From the NCBI RefSeq assembly GCF_005405105.1, contig NZ_BJDK01000026.1, positions 1-45,867 of the forward strand: a stretch of DNA of 45,867 bases, given 5' to 3'. The stretch comes from Lactiplantibacillus dongliensis (lineage in GTDB: Bacteria; Bacillota; Bacilli; Lactobacillales; Lactobacillaceae). Under the pieces are notes generated by a model. The model ran no database searches and was not told the DNA's origin. It worked only from the letters and a program-made list of their open reading frames with translations. Each line of letters opens with the position of its first letter. Within the stretch, counting starts at the first letter, position 1. The position numbers were made by a program, and so were the translations under genes. Below are positions 32,259-39,479 of this stretch, piece by piece.

Positions 32259-33908
32259 TTATTTGTCGCGTAATAAGGCAATTGATTGATAAGGTTGTAA
32301 GATGACAGCGTTGCCCGCGACCTCCCGCTGATAGTTTGAAATCAGCACGTGGGCGCCGATAAACTCGGCTGGAATCTCAACCGTCGTCTTACGGCCATAA
32401 AAATTATTCAAAACAGCTAATTCTTGGGTGTCAGTCCCCCGTAAATAAGCCAACACTTGGGGATGATCTAGCAATAATGGTTGATAATCCCCATCAGAAA
32501 TCACATCATAAGTCTTCCGTAACTGAATTAAACGCTGATAATAATTAAAAATCTCACCATGATCAAGTTCAGCAGCGACATTAATAGCCGCTTGATTCGT
32601 GGGTCGTAGCCACGGCGTCCCCGCCGTAAATCCGGCCGTCGTGGGCTCAGCCGTCCACTGCATTGGTGTCCGCGCGTTATCGCGGGATTTCACATGTACC
32701 AAGTGAAAAGCCGCCCGATCCGAATGACCTTGTGCGCGCAACGCGCGGTACGCATTGTGTGACTCAACATCCACATAGTCATCAATCTGATGATAATGCG
32801 GGTCCGTCATCCCAATCTCTTCGCCCATATAGATAAACGGCGTGCCTCGCAATAAATGCATCACGGTCGCCAGCATCTCCGCTGACTTAACACGATAATG
32901 ATCCACGTCGCCGAACCGATTAACGGCCCGCGGTTGGTCGTGATTATTCCAAAATAACGCTTGCCAACCGCCAGCATCCGCCATGCCTTGCGCCCAGTCA
33001 TTGATAATCTTCTTCAACGCCATAAAGTCAAAGGGCCGGTCTGTCCACTTATTCCCATGGTCATAATCAGTCTTTAAATGATGAAAATTGAAGACCATCG
33101 ATAATTCATGATTTTCCGGTTTCGTGTAGGCCACGCTATTGGCTAAAGTCGCTGATGACAGTTCACCGACCGTAATATCATGCGCATGCTGGCCAAAACT
33201 AGCGGCATTTAACTCACGTAAATAGTCGTGCACAATCGGGCGATCCGTGTACAAGAACTTGCTACTAATGTCCGGTGGGGCATCCACTAATTGCTGGTCC
33301 TTGCCAATCACATTAATCACATCAAACCGAAAGCCACGGACCCCTTTGTGTTGCCAATAATTGACAATATCTACTGCCGCTTGCCGAACAGCGGGATTAT
33401 GCCAATCCAAGTCGGCCTGGGACGGATCGTACAAATGTAAATAATACTGATCCGTATCACCAAAAGGTGCCCAAGCTGAACCGCCAAATTTCGACTGCCA
33501 ATTAGTTGGTGGTTCGCCATTCGCCTTACCCGGTCGCAGATAATAATATTGCTGATACGTTGAATCACCGGCTAACGCTTTTTGGAACCACTCGTGCTGA
33601 GTCGACGTGTGATTAAAGACCATGTCAAGCATCACATCGATGCCAACCGCCCGTAGTCCTTGCACCAACTCATCGAAATCGGCCATCGTGCCAAACAATG
33701 GATCGATTTGATAGTAATCCTCAATATCATACCCATTGTCATGCTGTGGCGAAACAAAGAACGGATTGAACCAAATCATATCGATATTCAAACGTGCTAA
33801 GTACGGAATTTTCTCAATGATGCCACGCAAATCCCCGATGCCATCCCCATTGCTGTCATAAAATGACTTCGGGTAAATCTGATAGATTACTTTTTTTGAA
33901 AGTCGCAC
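32259..33908 (-). CDS. treA: Alpha,alpha-phosphotrehalase (GH13)
   Basis: 549 residues from a GTG at 33908 (begins MRLSKKVIYQIYPKSF). It was preferred over the in-frame TTG at 33923 because that overlaps the ribosome site GGAGGGG. The GH13 motifs are DMVFNHTS (region I), GFRFDVINV with nucleophile Asp (II), TVGELS with the acid Glu (III) and FWNNHDQPR (IV). It matches trehalose-6-phosphate hydrolases in length and start; oligo-1,6-glucosidase is a close alternative, weighed against by the linked PTS. It splits imported trehalose-6-phosphate into glucose and glucose-6-phosphate. No treR gene is in the window. Confidence 0.92.
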   Translation of the reverse strand: MRLSKKVIYQIYPKSFYDSNGDGIGDLRGIIEKIPYLARLNIDMIWFNPFFVSPQHDNGYDIEDYYQIDPLFGTMADFDELVQGLRAVGIDVMLDMVFNHTSTQHEWFQKALAGDSTYQQYYYLRPGKANGEPPTNWQSKFGGSAWAPFGDTDQYYLHLYDPSQADLDWHNPAVRQAAVDIVNYWQHKGVRGFRFDVINVIGKDQQLVDAPPDISSKFLYTDRPIVHDYLRELNAASFGQHAHDITVGELSSATLANSVAYTKPENHELSMVFNFHHLKTDYDHGNKWTDRPFDFMALKKIINDWAQGMADAGGWQALFWNNHDQPRAVNRFGDVDHYRVKSAEMLATVMHLLRGTPFIYMGEEIGMTDPHYHQIDDYVDVESHNAYRALRAQGHSDRAAFHLVHVKSRDNARTPMQWTAEPTTAGFTAGTPWLRPTNQAAINVAAELDHGEIFNYYQRLIQLRKTYDVISDGDYQPLLLDHPQVLAYLRGTDTQELAVLNNFYGRKTTVEIPAEFIGAHVLISNYQREVAGNAVILQPYQSIALLRDK

Positions 33909-33955
33909 CACATTCCCCTCCAAACCTGACTGACTTAAACCTAACCTTAGTTTTT

Positions 33956-33978
33956 AGCGGTTATAAAAATAAACCGCT
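33956..33978. promoter_or_regulatory. Dyad AGCGGTT-N9-AACCGCT in the treA leader
   Basis: A perfect 7-bp inverted repeat that overlaps the cre-like site. It could be part of an operator for a regulator encoded elsewhere. Confidence 0.45.
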
Positions 33979-33983
33979 TTCAT
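33969..33983 (-). promoter_or_regulatory. cre-like site (CcpA) downstream of the treA promoter
   Basis: Minus strand ATGAAAGCGGTTTAT fits the cre consensus WTGNAANCGNWNNCW except for one base near the end. It lies about 12 bases past the -10, so bound CcpA-HPr(Ser-P) would block the promoter. This fits carbon catabolite repression of trehalose use. Confidence 0.65.
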
Positions 33984-33995
33984 TTACTCGTGATA

Positions 33996-34024
33996 ATCAT
34001 AACCGGCTACTAACAATCAGTCAA
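33996..34024 (-). promoter_or_regulatory. Promoter of the treA-PTS operon
   Basis: Minus strand TTGACT (34024-34019), 17 bases, TATGAT (34001-33996). Each box matches at 5 of 6. Confidence 0.75.
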
Positions 34025-34041
34025 ATAAAAATTGATAATTT

Positions 34042-34068
34042 GTTCGTTCATATCTACACTAAACGAAC
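34042..34068. promoter_or_regulatory. Dyad GTTCGTT-N13-AACGAAC upstream of the treA promoter
   Basis: A perfect 7-bp inverted repeat centred about 33 bases upstream of the -35. Candidate regulator site; the cognate protein is unknown. Confidence 0.45.
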
Positions 34069-34087
34069 TGATTTATTAGGTTAATTG

Positions 34088-34181
34088 CCTAACATTAGTT
34101 TGGTTGATTCAGAATCGGCTAGAACTTAGGGCCAGTCAGTTTAGGACCTAACCGGCAGACAACAACTTTAACTAACCCTTA
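34088..34181 (+). repeat. Foldback repeat remnant (outer ends only)
   Basis: TTCAGAATCGGCTAGAAC from arm A runs straight into CAGTTTAGGACCTAACCGGC from the outer end of B. Everything between is lost. The remaining bases to 34300 are AT-rich, with a weak GCCGCT/AGCGGC stem that may serve as terminator of the glycosylase gene. Confidence 0.6.
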
Positions 34182-34300
34182 ATTCAAGAAAATAGGCCGC
34201 TTTTAGGGGTACTGTTAGACTATAAAAATAGCGGCGCAGAAATTTTCAATCCATTTCTACCCCACTATCTTTGATACTGTTGTTATTAAAACCTTTAGTC

Positions 34301-34960
34301 CTAACGTTGTGGCAATAACTGTAAGTGCTGACCAGCTAACGTCGACGCCTCAAACGAAGCGGTCGTCTTAACTTGCTTGCCATAATCCACAATTAACGCG
34401 TGTAACTCCCGCGCATGGGCAAAATCATACGTCCAAGCACCTTCAATTAAAGCTTGTGCCTTCAGATAACTGCTAGGCAAGTCTTGGCCCAACCAAGCAA
34501 ATAATCGCCGTAAGTAGGTATCAACAATGATGGTTGGCTTATCAAACACATACATCGAAAAGTAATCCGCCGTTTCATCACCGATCCCTTTTAACGCCTT
34601 TAACTCCCGTCGCAATTGCGCAGCTGGTAATTGCCGCATGGTCGTTAGCTTAAAGTCATACTGCCCTGCCCAAGCCGCCAAGCCTTGTAACGTCGGCACC
34701 TTGCGCGTATAAAAGCCCGCGGGTTTGACTAGTGCAGTTAACGCCGCCGTTGACAATGCCAAAAGTTGTTGCGGTTCAAATTGCGTCGCTGCTTTTAAGT
34801 TCGCTAATGCATAGTCAACATTGCGCCAATTCGTATTTTGAACCAATACACCGCCCCATAAGATCTCCCAAGGCGTTTCCGCCGGTGGCACGCCGGGTTC
34901 TAGCCAATGCCGCGGTCCCAGATCAGTGAGCAGCGCTTGATATAAATCATCGATAGTCAT
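34301..34960 (-). CDS. HhH-GPD DNA glycosylase (endonuclease III-like, no iron-sulfur cluster)
   Basis: 219 residues from the ATG at 34960, chosen for GGAGGG 6 nt before it; the frame opens at 34996. The helix-hairpin-helix LKALKGIGDETADYF (about 124-138) is followed by IIVDTYLRRL with the catalytic Asp. The Lys that gives endonuclease III its lyase activity is replaced (GDETA in place of GRKTA), so it is probably a monofunctional glycosylase. The C-terminal four-cysteine cluster is absent. PWEILWGGVLVQNTNWRNV is the usual N-terminal block. It would remove damaged bases; the lesion is unknown. Confidence 0.88.
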   Translation of the reverse strand: MTIDDLYQALLTDLGPRHWLEPGVPPAETPWEILWGGVLVQNTNWRNVDYALANLKAATQFEPQQLLALSTAALTALVKPAGFYTRKVPTLQGLAAWAGQYDFKLTTMRQLPAAQLRRELKALKGIGDETADYFSMYVFDKPTIIVDTYLRRLFAWLGQDLPSSYLKAQALIEGAWTYDFAHARELHALIVDYGKQVKTTASFEASTLAGQHLQLLPQR

Positions 34961-34977
34961 CGTTTTCCCTCCTATAA

Positions 34978-35018
34978 ACAAAAAGAGCCAAGACACACAT
35001 CGTATGTCTGACCCTTTG
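34978..35018 (-). terminator. Terminator of the small acidic protein gene
   Basis: On the minus strand an imperfect stem around AGACA/TGTCT, extended by AGGGTC/GGCTCT, is followed by TTTTTG. It sits just upstream of the glycosylase start. Confidence 0.6.
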
Positions 35019-35059
35019 ATTTTTCAACTATTTGAATTAGTCGAAACCAATTCCGCAAA

Positions 35060-35302
35060 CTAGCTGCGTTGAACCGTTAAGACGATATCCGCTTTCTTAT
35101 CATCGGACTTAACGCTTTCATCATAGTTCAAGTCAGCGTCATCGAATAATTGCTTAATTTCTTTGCTGACCAAGTTCAATTCCCGTGAATCACCTTTTTG
35201 ACGACGAATATAAACCACATATTGGGTATCTTGTTCTTCAAGTTCATAATCGACATCTTCATCATTCAAAATCACATAAATCAACTTACGTTCTCTGTTC
35301 AT
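35060..35302 (-). CDS. Small acidic protein of unknown function
   Basis: 80 residues, strongly acidic (many Asp and Glu), with alternating strand-like segments (KLIYVILNDEDVDYELEEQ, TQYVVYIRRQKG) and a C-terminal ADIVLTVQR. No cysteine, signal or membrane segment. AGGAGCGG lies upstream of the ATG. It has a terminator behind it and a 56-base gap before the FMN reductase gene, which it may follow on one transcript. I do not recognise the family. Confidence 0.75.
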   Translation of the reverse strand: MNRERKLIYVILNDEDVDYELEEQDTQYVVYIRRQKGDSRELNLVSKEIKQLFDDADLNYDESVKSDDKKADIVLTVQRS

Positions 35303-35358
35303 AGTTTCCGCTCCTCAAATTAATTAAGATTAATCGTCGTCATTAGCGGCGAGTTGGC

Positions 35359-35910
35359 TTACTTTTCAGTAGCTAACGCTTGGGCAAAGCTCAGATAATT
35401 CTTCATGCAGTGATCCAACCAATCAATCGATGCTTGATCTGTTAACTGGCCCGCATTATCAAACTTATTCTGGACAGCTCCCATTAAATATTCGTTGCCT
35501 GGCAAAACTCGGGCGGCCACACCTGGTGAATCCAAGATTTGCCGCAAAGTCCCCTGTGCGCGCACTGTCCCCAGCGGACCCATTGTCGCACCTAAAATCA
35601 TCACTGGTTTACCTTTTAAGGGATGCTCAACCCGTGATAACCAATCAATCGCATTTTCTAGCACGCCGGGAATACTATGGTTATATTCGGGCGTTACAAA
35701 AATGACCCCATCTGCCTGCATAACAGCCTTTTTGAGGGCCGTTACCGTTTGGGGTGCTTCAAGTTCAATATCTTGGTCATAAAAGGGCAACTCTCGCAAA
35801 GCTGGGATCGTCATATCGAACTGGTCACTATACCGCTTTTGAACAAACTCCGCTAATTTCTGATTATAGGATGCATGTCGGATACTACCGACGAGGGCCA
35901 CAATTTTCAT
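35359..35910 (-). CDS. NADPH-dependent FMN reductase / quinone reductase-like flavoprotein
   Basis: 183 residues. Flavodoxin-like fold: GSIRHASYNQKLAEFV near the N-terminus (FMN phosphate loop, residues 8-23), then GVIFVTPEYNHSIPGVLENAIDWLSR (about 90-115), the family signature, and LGATMGPLGTVRAQ. Members reduce quinones, azo dyes, chromate or free flavins in the cytoplasm using NADPH. AAAGGAGC precedes the ATG and a TATACT -10 box lies upstream. Confidence 0.93.
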   Translation of the reverse strand: MKIVALVGSIRHASYNQKLAEFVQKRYSDQFDMTIPALRELPFYDQDIELEAPQTVTALKKAVMQADGVIFVTPEYNHSIPGVLENAIDWLSRVEHPLKGKPVMILGATMGPLGTVRAQGTLRQILDSPGVAARVLPGNEYLMGAVQNKFDNAGQLTDQASIDWLDHCMKNYLSFAQALATEK

Positions 35911-36019
35911 GTTAATTAAAGCTCCTTTAAATGTATTTACTTTTAGTATACGCCTTTTTTTACCCTCAGGCGGAACCGGTTACAAGTTTGAGTTAATTTT
36001 TTCAAGCTCGCTGACAAGT

Positions 36020-36096
36020 TTTCACTTCAAAATGCCCCCTAGTGTGCCAGCGTTTTAGCACCTAATCGGTCGGCGGTAATCTCAACTAGCTCCGAA
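36020..36096 (+). repeat. Foldback repeat remnant (outer end of arm B)
   Basis: ACTTCAAAATG, then GTGCCAGCGTTTTAGCACC, GTCGGCGGTAATCTC and AACTAGCTCC follow the outer part of arm B. Arm A is absent. In the 35911-36217 gap the rest is promoter sequence for the flanking divergent genes. Confidence 0.6.
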
Positions 36097-36217
36097 CAAC
36101 TCCACTCACAAAAGTCAGCATGTTTCTTAACTTTTTTCAAAGCTAAGTATCCCACCCATCCCCCGCATAACCAGTCTGTTATACTAGCTGATAGAGAATT
36201 GGATCGGGGGTTTTAAC

Positions 36218-37468
36218 GTGTATTATCGTGGTGAAGTACTAGACTTTGTGAATATGCTCATGACAGATACCACCGTGCCTTTAATGCGGTCGCGAATCGT
36301 CTTTTCTAGTAAAATCGATGTCGAACGACTTAAAGCTGCGGTCTTAGCTTCTGCGCAAATCGTCCCCGAGATTTTTGCCCAGTATCAAGCTGACCATAAC
36401 CGCTTTGAAGTCACCTCGCAACAAGTGGATAACCTCGTAGTCGAGGCCCAAAGTCCTTACAGTCCAGAAAATTTTGATTTTAATTTAACCACCGGACCAC
36501 AGCTCCAACTGTTTATTATCCATCACGATCAATATGATGTTTTACAAGCATTTATGAGCCATCTCCTCACCGATGGCATCGGGTTTAAAGAATACCTATA
36601 CTTACTGGCTCAGGCATATAACCATGATGATCTGGCGGCTATCAGCAATGAACGTCGATTACGTCCCGTGATCACCAAGTTGCAACGCCAATTTCGCCGG
36701 CCCCACGCCCACGCGGATTTACCGTTGAACACAGTGCAACTACCGCACTATCAAGGCATCAACCTGCGCCACATCGGTCATATCATGTTAACAAGCAAGC
36801 AATTTATGCGCGTACGACAAGTTGCCAAGGCTCAAGATGTCGGCATTAGTGAAGCCATCTTAGCAGCCTACGCCAAAGCATTGCAGGTCTTAACTGGGCA
36901 CACCACCATCACCTTGCCTTGTCCCATTAACTTCCGCCACTTCACGGCAGCAGAAGCCAATGTCACCCGGATTGCGAATTTGACCGGCACCGTTTATTTG
37001 AATATCAAAGTCGATGTCGATGCTCCCTTTACAGCACTGGTTCAGCATGTGCACGACTTGCTAGCAACGGAACGCGCCCATGCCGCTTTCTTATACCGGC
37101 TGACCAACTTGCAAAAGATGAATCATGCGATGCCAGTCGGGGTCATGCGTAAAGTGGCCAATCGTTGGCTGGCGCATCAGCCGTTGACGTATACGAACTT
37201 TGGTGTCGTTGACCAAGCAAAGCTACAGTTCCACGGGCTCAACGTGGTCAACTGTGTTTTCTCAGGGGCCTTTCGACCGACCCCCGCTATGGAGATCGCC
37301 GCTAGTACCTTTGCCGGAACTTGTACGTTAAGCTTTAACAGCATCGGTTCCGAACGCGATTATCAGCTTGGCATGAAAATTCTAGAAAATATTCAAGCCC
37401 AACTCTTAGTTTGGTCACAAACGGCCATCGTCGCTAACAAGCTCAGTGCAGCAACTGAAGAAAAATAA
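36218..37468 (+). CDS. Stand-alone condensation-domain-like acyltransferase
   Basis: 416 residues, one domain of the CAT/BAHD/condensation fold. The HxxxDG active-site motif is seen as SHLLTDG (about 114-120), with Ser where condensation domains have the first His. A later YTNFGVVDQ segment (about 325-333) stands where DFGW-like residues lie. No adenylation or carrier domain is fused or nearby. Relatives include PapA5, wax-ester synthases and alcohol acetyltransferases, so it may transfer an acyl group from CoA or a carrier to an alcohol or amine. The start is GTG with a G-rich site upstream; it ends at a 12-bp stem terminator. Confidence 0.8.
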   Translation: MYYRGEVLDFVNMLMTDTTVPLMRSRIVFSSKIDVERLKAAVLASAQIVPEIFAQYQADHNRFEVTSQQVDNLVVEAQSPYSPENFDFNLTTGPQLQLFIIHHDQYDVLQAFMSHLLTDGIGFKEYLYLLAQAYNHDDLAAISNERRLRPVITKLQRQFRRPHAHADLPLNTVQLPHYQGINLRHIGHIMLTSKQFMRVRQVAKAQDVGISEAILAAYAKALQVLTGHTTITLPCPINFRHFTAAEANVTRIANLTGTVYLNIKVDVDAPFTALVQHVHDLLATERAHAAFLYRLTNLQKMNHAMPVGVMRKVANRWLAHQPLTYTNFGVVDQAKLQFHGLNVVNCVFSGAFRPTPAMEIAASTFAGTCTLSFNSIGSERDYQLGMKILENIQAQLLVWSQTAIVANKLSAATEEK

Positions 37469-37476
37469 GCCCATTA

Positions 37477-37518
37477 AAAGCAGCTCACCGGATGATGAAA
37501 TCAAGTGAGCTGCTTTAA
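37477..37518 (+). terminator. Intrinsic terminator of the condensation-like gene
   Basis: AAAGCAGCTCAC (37477-37488) pairs perfectly with GTGAGCTGCTTT (37505-37516). Confidence 0.85.
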
Positions 37519-37547
37519 TTATCTCAATCGTCTAAAACCATTCTAAA

Positions 37548-37949
37548 CCGCTTGGTGCTAGTTGGTTTAAATTGCCACTCTGGTTGGTCCAGAATCGGCT
37601 GGAACGTGGTGGCCGCGTTTGGAAGCCAAAAATCGGTCTTCCAAGCCGGGCTTTATCTAAGTCGGAAAATCACCGACTAAGATAAACGACACCACTGAGC
37701 CAATTCTGGCCCGCCCGGCGTTAACTAACGAGTATTAAAAAATTAACGATTGATTATTTTAAGTTCAGTCATTTAGTCGAGAGATAGGTTACTAAAATGC
37801 TCAGCCGTGTCGTTGGCCTTAGTGCGAGTGGTCTGCTCGGACTTAGGCCAAGACCAGTTTTGAAGACCGGACTTACTTCAAAATGGCCCATGGCATTCCG
37901 CGTTTTAGGAACCAACTGGTAGCCGGCAATTCCAACTAGCACCAAGGAC
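37548..37949 (+). repeat. Full-length foldback element copy 5 (A then inverted B)
   Basis: 402 bp. Arm A (about 37548-37730) has the TTGGAAG/CTTCCAA short hairpin. Arm B (about 37770-37949) has full hairpins. The left end is CCGCTTGGTGCTAGTTGG; the right end is CAACTAGCACCAAGGAC. The 9-base flanks match poorly, so a target duplication is not claimed here. It lies between two convergent genes and fills the 37469-38017 gap. Confidence 0.88.
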
Positions 37950-38017
37950 ATTGACTATATAGAATGGCGTTTTTTCTAGGCACACTGTCAACGCTATTGC
38001 CAAACGTAGTCTTATTT

Positions 38018-38698
38018 TCAAGAACATGCACGCGATCCTTTTGGAAACGGAATGATCTTATGATTGTTAGGCTGACCACACAATTCTTCGGCTTCGTCAC
38101 CGGCATAGCCTTGTGCTTGGAGTAAGCCATTGGGTCTGGATTGCCACTGTAAGGCTGGCGCAACGACAACGCTCAATAAGCCACCCGCAGCTAAGTCAAC
38201 ACCATAATTATGAAAGTTCGGTTGAACGCCAATCCGAGCCGGGGCTTGCGTGCTAGGTTGCAATCGAGCCGTAGCCAAATCATTAACTGTAACTTGCATC
38301 GCAGTGATCGGTTGAAATGGCGTTCCTAGCAGATTCGTCAGCAGCCCATCATACAAATGCAAGACGCGCGCATCAGTCGGTTGCCAGACCGGTAGCCCAG
38401 CTTGTAGCCAGTTCAGCCCAAAGGTCAAGGCTACTTGATCATGACTAATATCAACTTCAATCGGCACGACTTTTAAGGCCAATGCGGCTTGCTTAATTGC
38501 CGTAACCCGGTCGTTGCCACACTGAACAGCGCAAAAAATCGTAAACCGTGGAAAGGCACTAATCTGACTCGTTACACTGGCAGCCTGAATTTGTTTCAAC
38601 CTAGTCGTTGCGGTCAAGACCGCCTGTAAACCTAACTGATACCAGCGCTCATATTGAATCCGGGCTGCTGGCAATGCTGGTACAATTGATTGTGTCAT
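38018..38698 (-). CDS. Unrecognised 226-residue soluble protein
   Basis: The start at 38698 was chosen for GGGAGGGATT 7 nt upstream; the frame is open to 38713. No signal peptide or membrane segment. It is Ala/Leu-rich, with VVPIEVDISHDQVALTFGLNWLQAGLPVW and GVQPNFHNYGVDLAAGGLLSVVVAPALQW as its more distinctive stretches. The second is vaguely like the catalytic segment of CoA-dependent acyltransferases, but the HxxxDG motif is absent, so no function is claimed. It is divergent from perR, 190 bases away, and could be a PerR target. Confidence 0.7.
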   Translation of the reverse strand: MTQSIVPALPAARIQYERWYQLGLQAVLTATTRLKQIQAASVTSQISAFPRFTIFCAVQCGNDRVTAIKQAALALKVVPIEVDISHDQVALTFGLNWLQAGLPVWQPTDARVLHLYDGLLTNLLGTPFQPITAMQVTVNDLATARLQPSTQAPARIGVQPNFHNYGVDLAAGGLLSVVVAPALQWQSRPNGLLQAQGYAGDEAEELCGQPNNHKIIPFPKGSRACS

Positions 38699-38834
38699 CT
38701 TAATCCCTCCCAATCACCGTTATTACGACGCTAGTTTACCGACTTTCAACGGCACATCGCAACCCCAAATACCGAAGTCGTTATTTAATTTTGTCAAAAG
38801 TTTAATTTGGTAACGTTTCTAAATTGGAATCCTT

Positions 38835-38870
38835 CTAAAAAGTGTGGTTTAATAAGGGTGAATAAATCGG
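38835..38870 (+). promoter_or_regulatory. Candidate perR promoter
   Basis: TTGGAA, 18 bases, TTTAAT, in the region about 25-55 bases before the GTG start. Moderate match; no clear PerR box was found. Confidence 0.4.
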
Positions 38871-38888
38871 TAAAGGAGGAACCGCATC

Positions 38889-39371
38889 GTGGCAGCAGAT
38901 ATGTTAACCCAAGCAATTCAAGAACTCAAAGACCATAAGATTCGGGTCACCCCACAACGTCAGATCATCTTGACGTATCTGGTCACCCATCACAATCATC
39001 CATCCGTTGAAACGATCTACCAAGCCTTAGATACCCAATTACCTAATCTAAGCCTGGCAACCGTTTATAACACTTTAAAACTATTTGTTGATTTAGGGAT
39101 CGTCATCGAACTGCAGAATGGTGACGCCGGAACGCATTATGACTTCTTCGGGCGCCCGCACTATCACGTTGTCTGTGAAAACTGCGGTAAGATTACTGAT
39201 GTCTTCGAACCGGATCTCTCCGGTGTTGAAGCTAAAGCCGCCGAACTTTCTGGCTATTTAGTAACAAGTCATAATATGGAAGTCTACGGCCTATGCCCTG
39301 ATTGTCAAAAGAAACTCGGCGTCACGCGAACGGCGGAACTCCGTCGCTTAAACTTATCGCATGTCGACTAG
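38889..39371 (+). CDS. perR: Fur-family peroxide regulator PerR
   Basis: 160 residues. The winged helix holds IRVTPQRQIILTYL and LSLATVYNTLKLFVDLGIV. The metal-sensing part reads GDAGTHYDFFGRPHYHVVCENCG: an Asp in GDA, then HYH, matching the PerR iron/manganese site more than Fur or Zur. The structural zinc uses CENC and CPDC. PerR senses peroxide by metal-catalysed oxidation of its histidines. The start is GTG with AAAGGAGG 9 nt upstream. It is followed by its own terminator, next to an iron uptake system. Confidence 0.88.
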   Translation: MAADMLTQAIQELKDHKIRVTPQRQIILTYLVTHHNHPSVETIYQALDTQLPNLSLATVYNTLKLFVDLGIVIELQNGDAGTHYDFFGRPHYHVVCENCGKITDVFEPDLSGVEAKAAELSGYLVTSHNMEVYGLCPDCQKKLGVTRTAELRRLNLSHVD

Positions 39372-39385
39372 TCAAATCGCACGCT

Positions 39386-39424
39386 AAAAAGCCATCCAGG
39401 CACAATTACTGGATGGCTTTTCTA
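39386..39424 (+). terminator. Intrinsic terminator of perR
   Basis: AAAAAGCCATCCAG (39386-39399) pairs with CTGGATGGCTTTT (39409-39421). It has A- and T-rich flanks, so it may also stop convergent transcription. Confidence 0.92.
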
Positions 39425-39479
39425 TTGGGCACAAAATTGTTTAATAGACCTAGGATAAGATGTTAGCAAAGTTGCCGAG

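Noticed and set aside
34180-34300. Strong terminator after the HhH-GPD gene
   Set aside because: The GCCGCT/AGCGGC stem has a very long loop and a poor T-run, so it is mentioned but not called.
3152-37949. CRISPR array
   Set aside because: The repeats are long, branched, far apart, in both orientations and between different genes. There are no short identical units with regular spacers, and no cas genes.
37539-37958. Target duplication around the full copy at 37548-37949
   Set aside because: The 9-base flanks CATTCTAAA and ATTGACTAT do not match better than chance when aligned to the ends. A shifted CATT match is too short.
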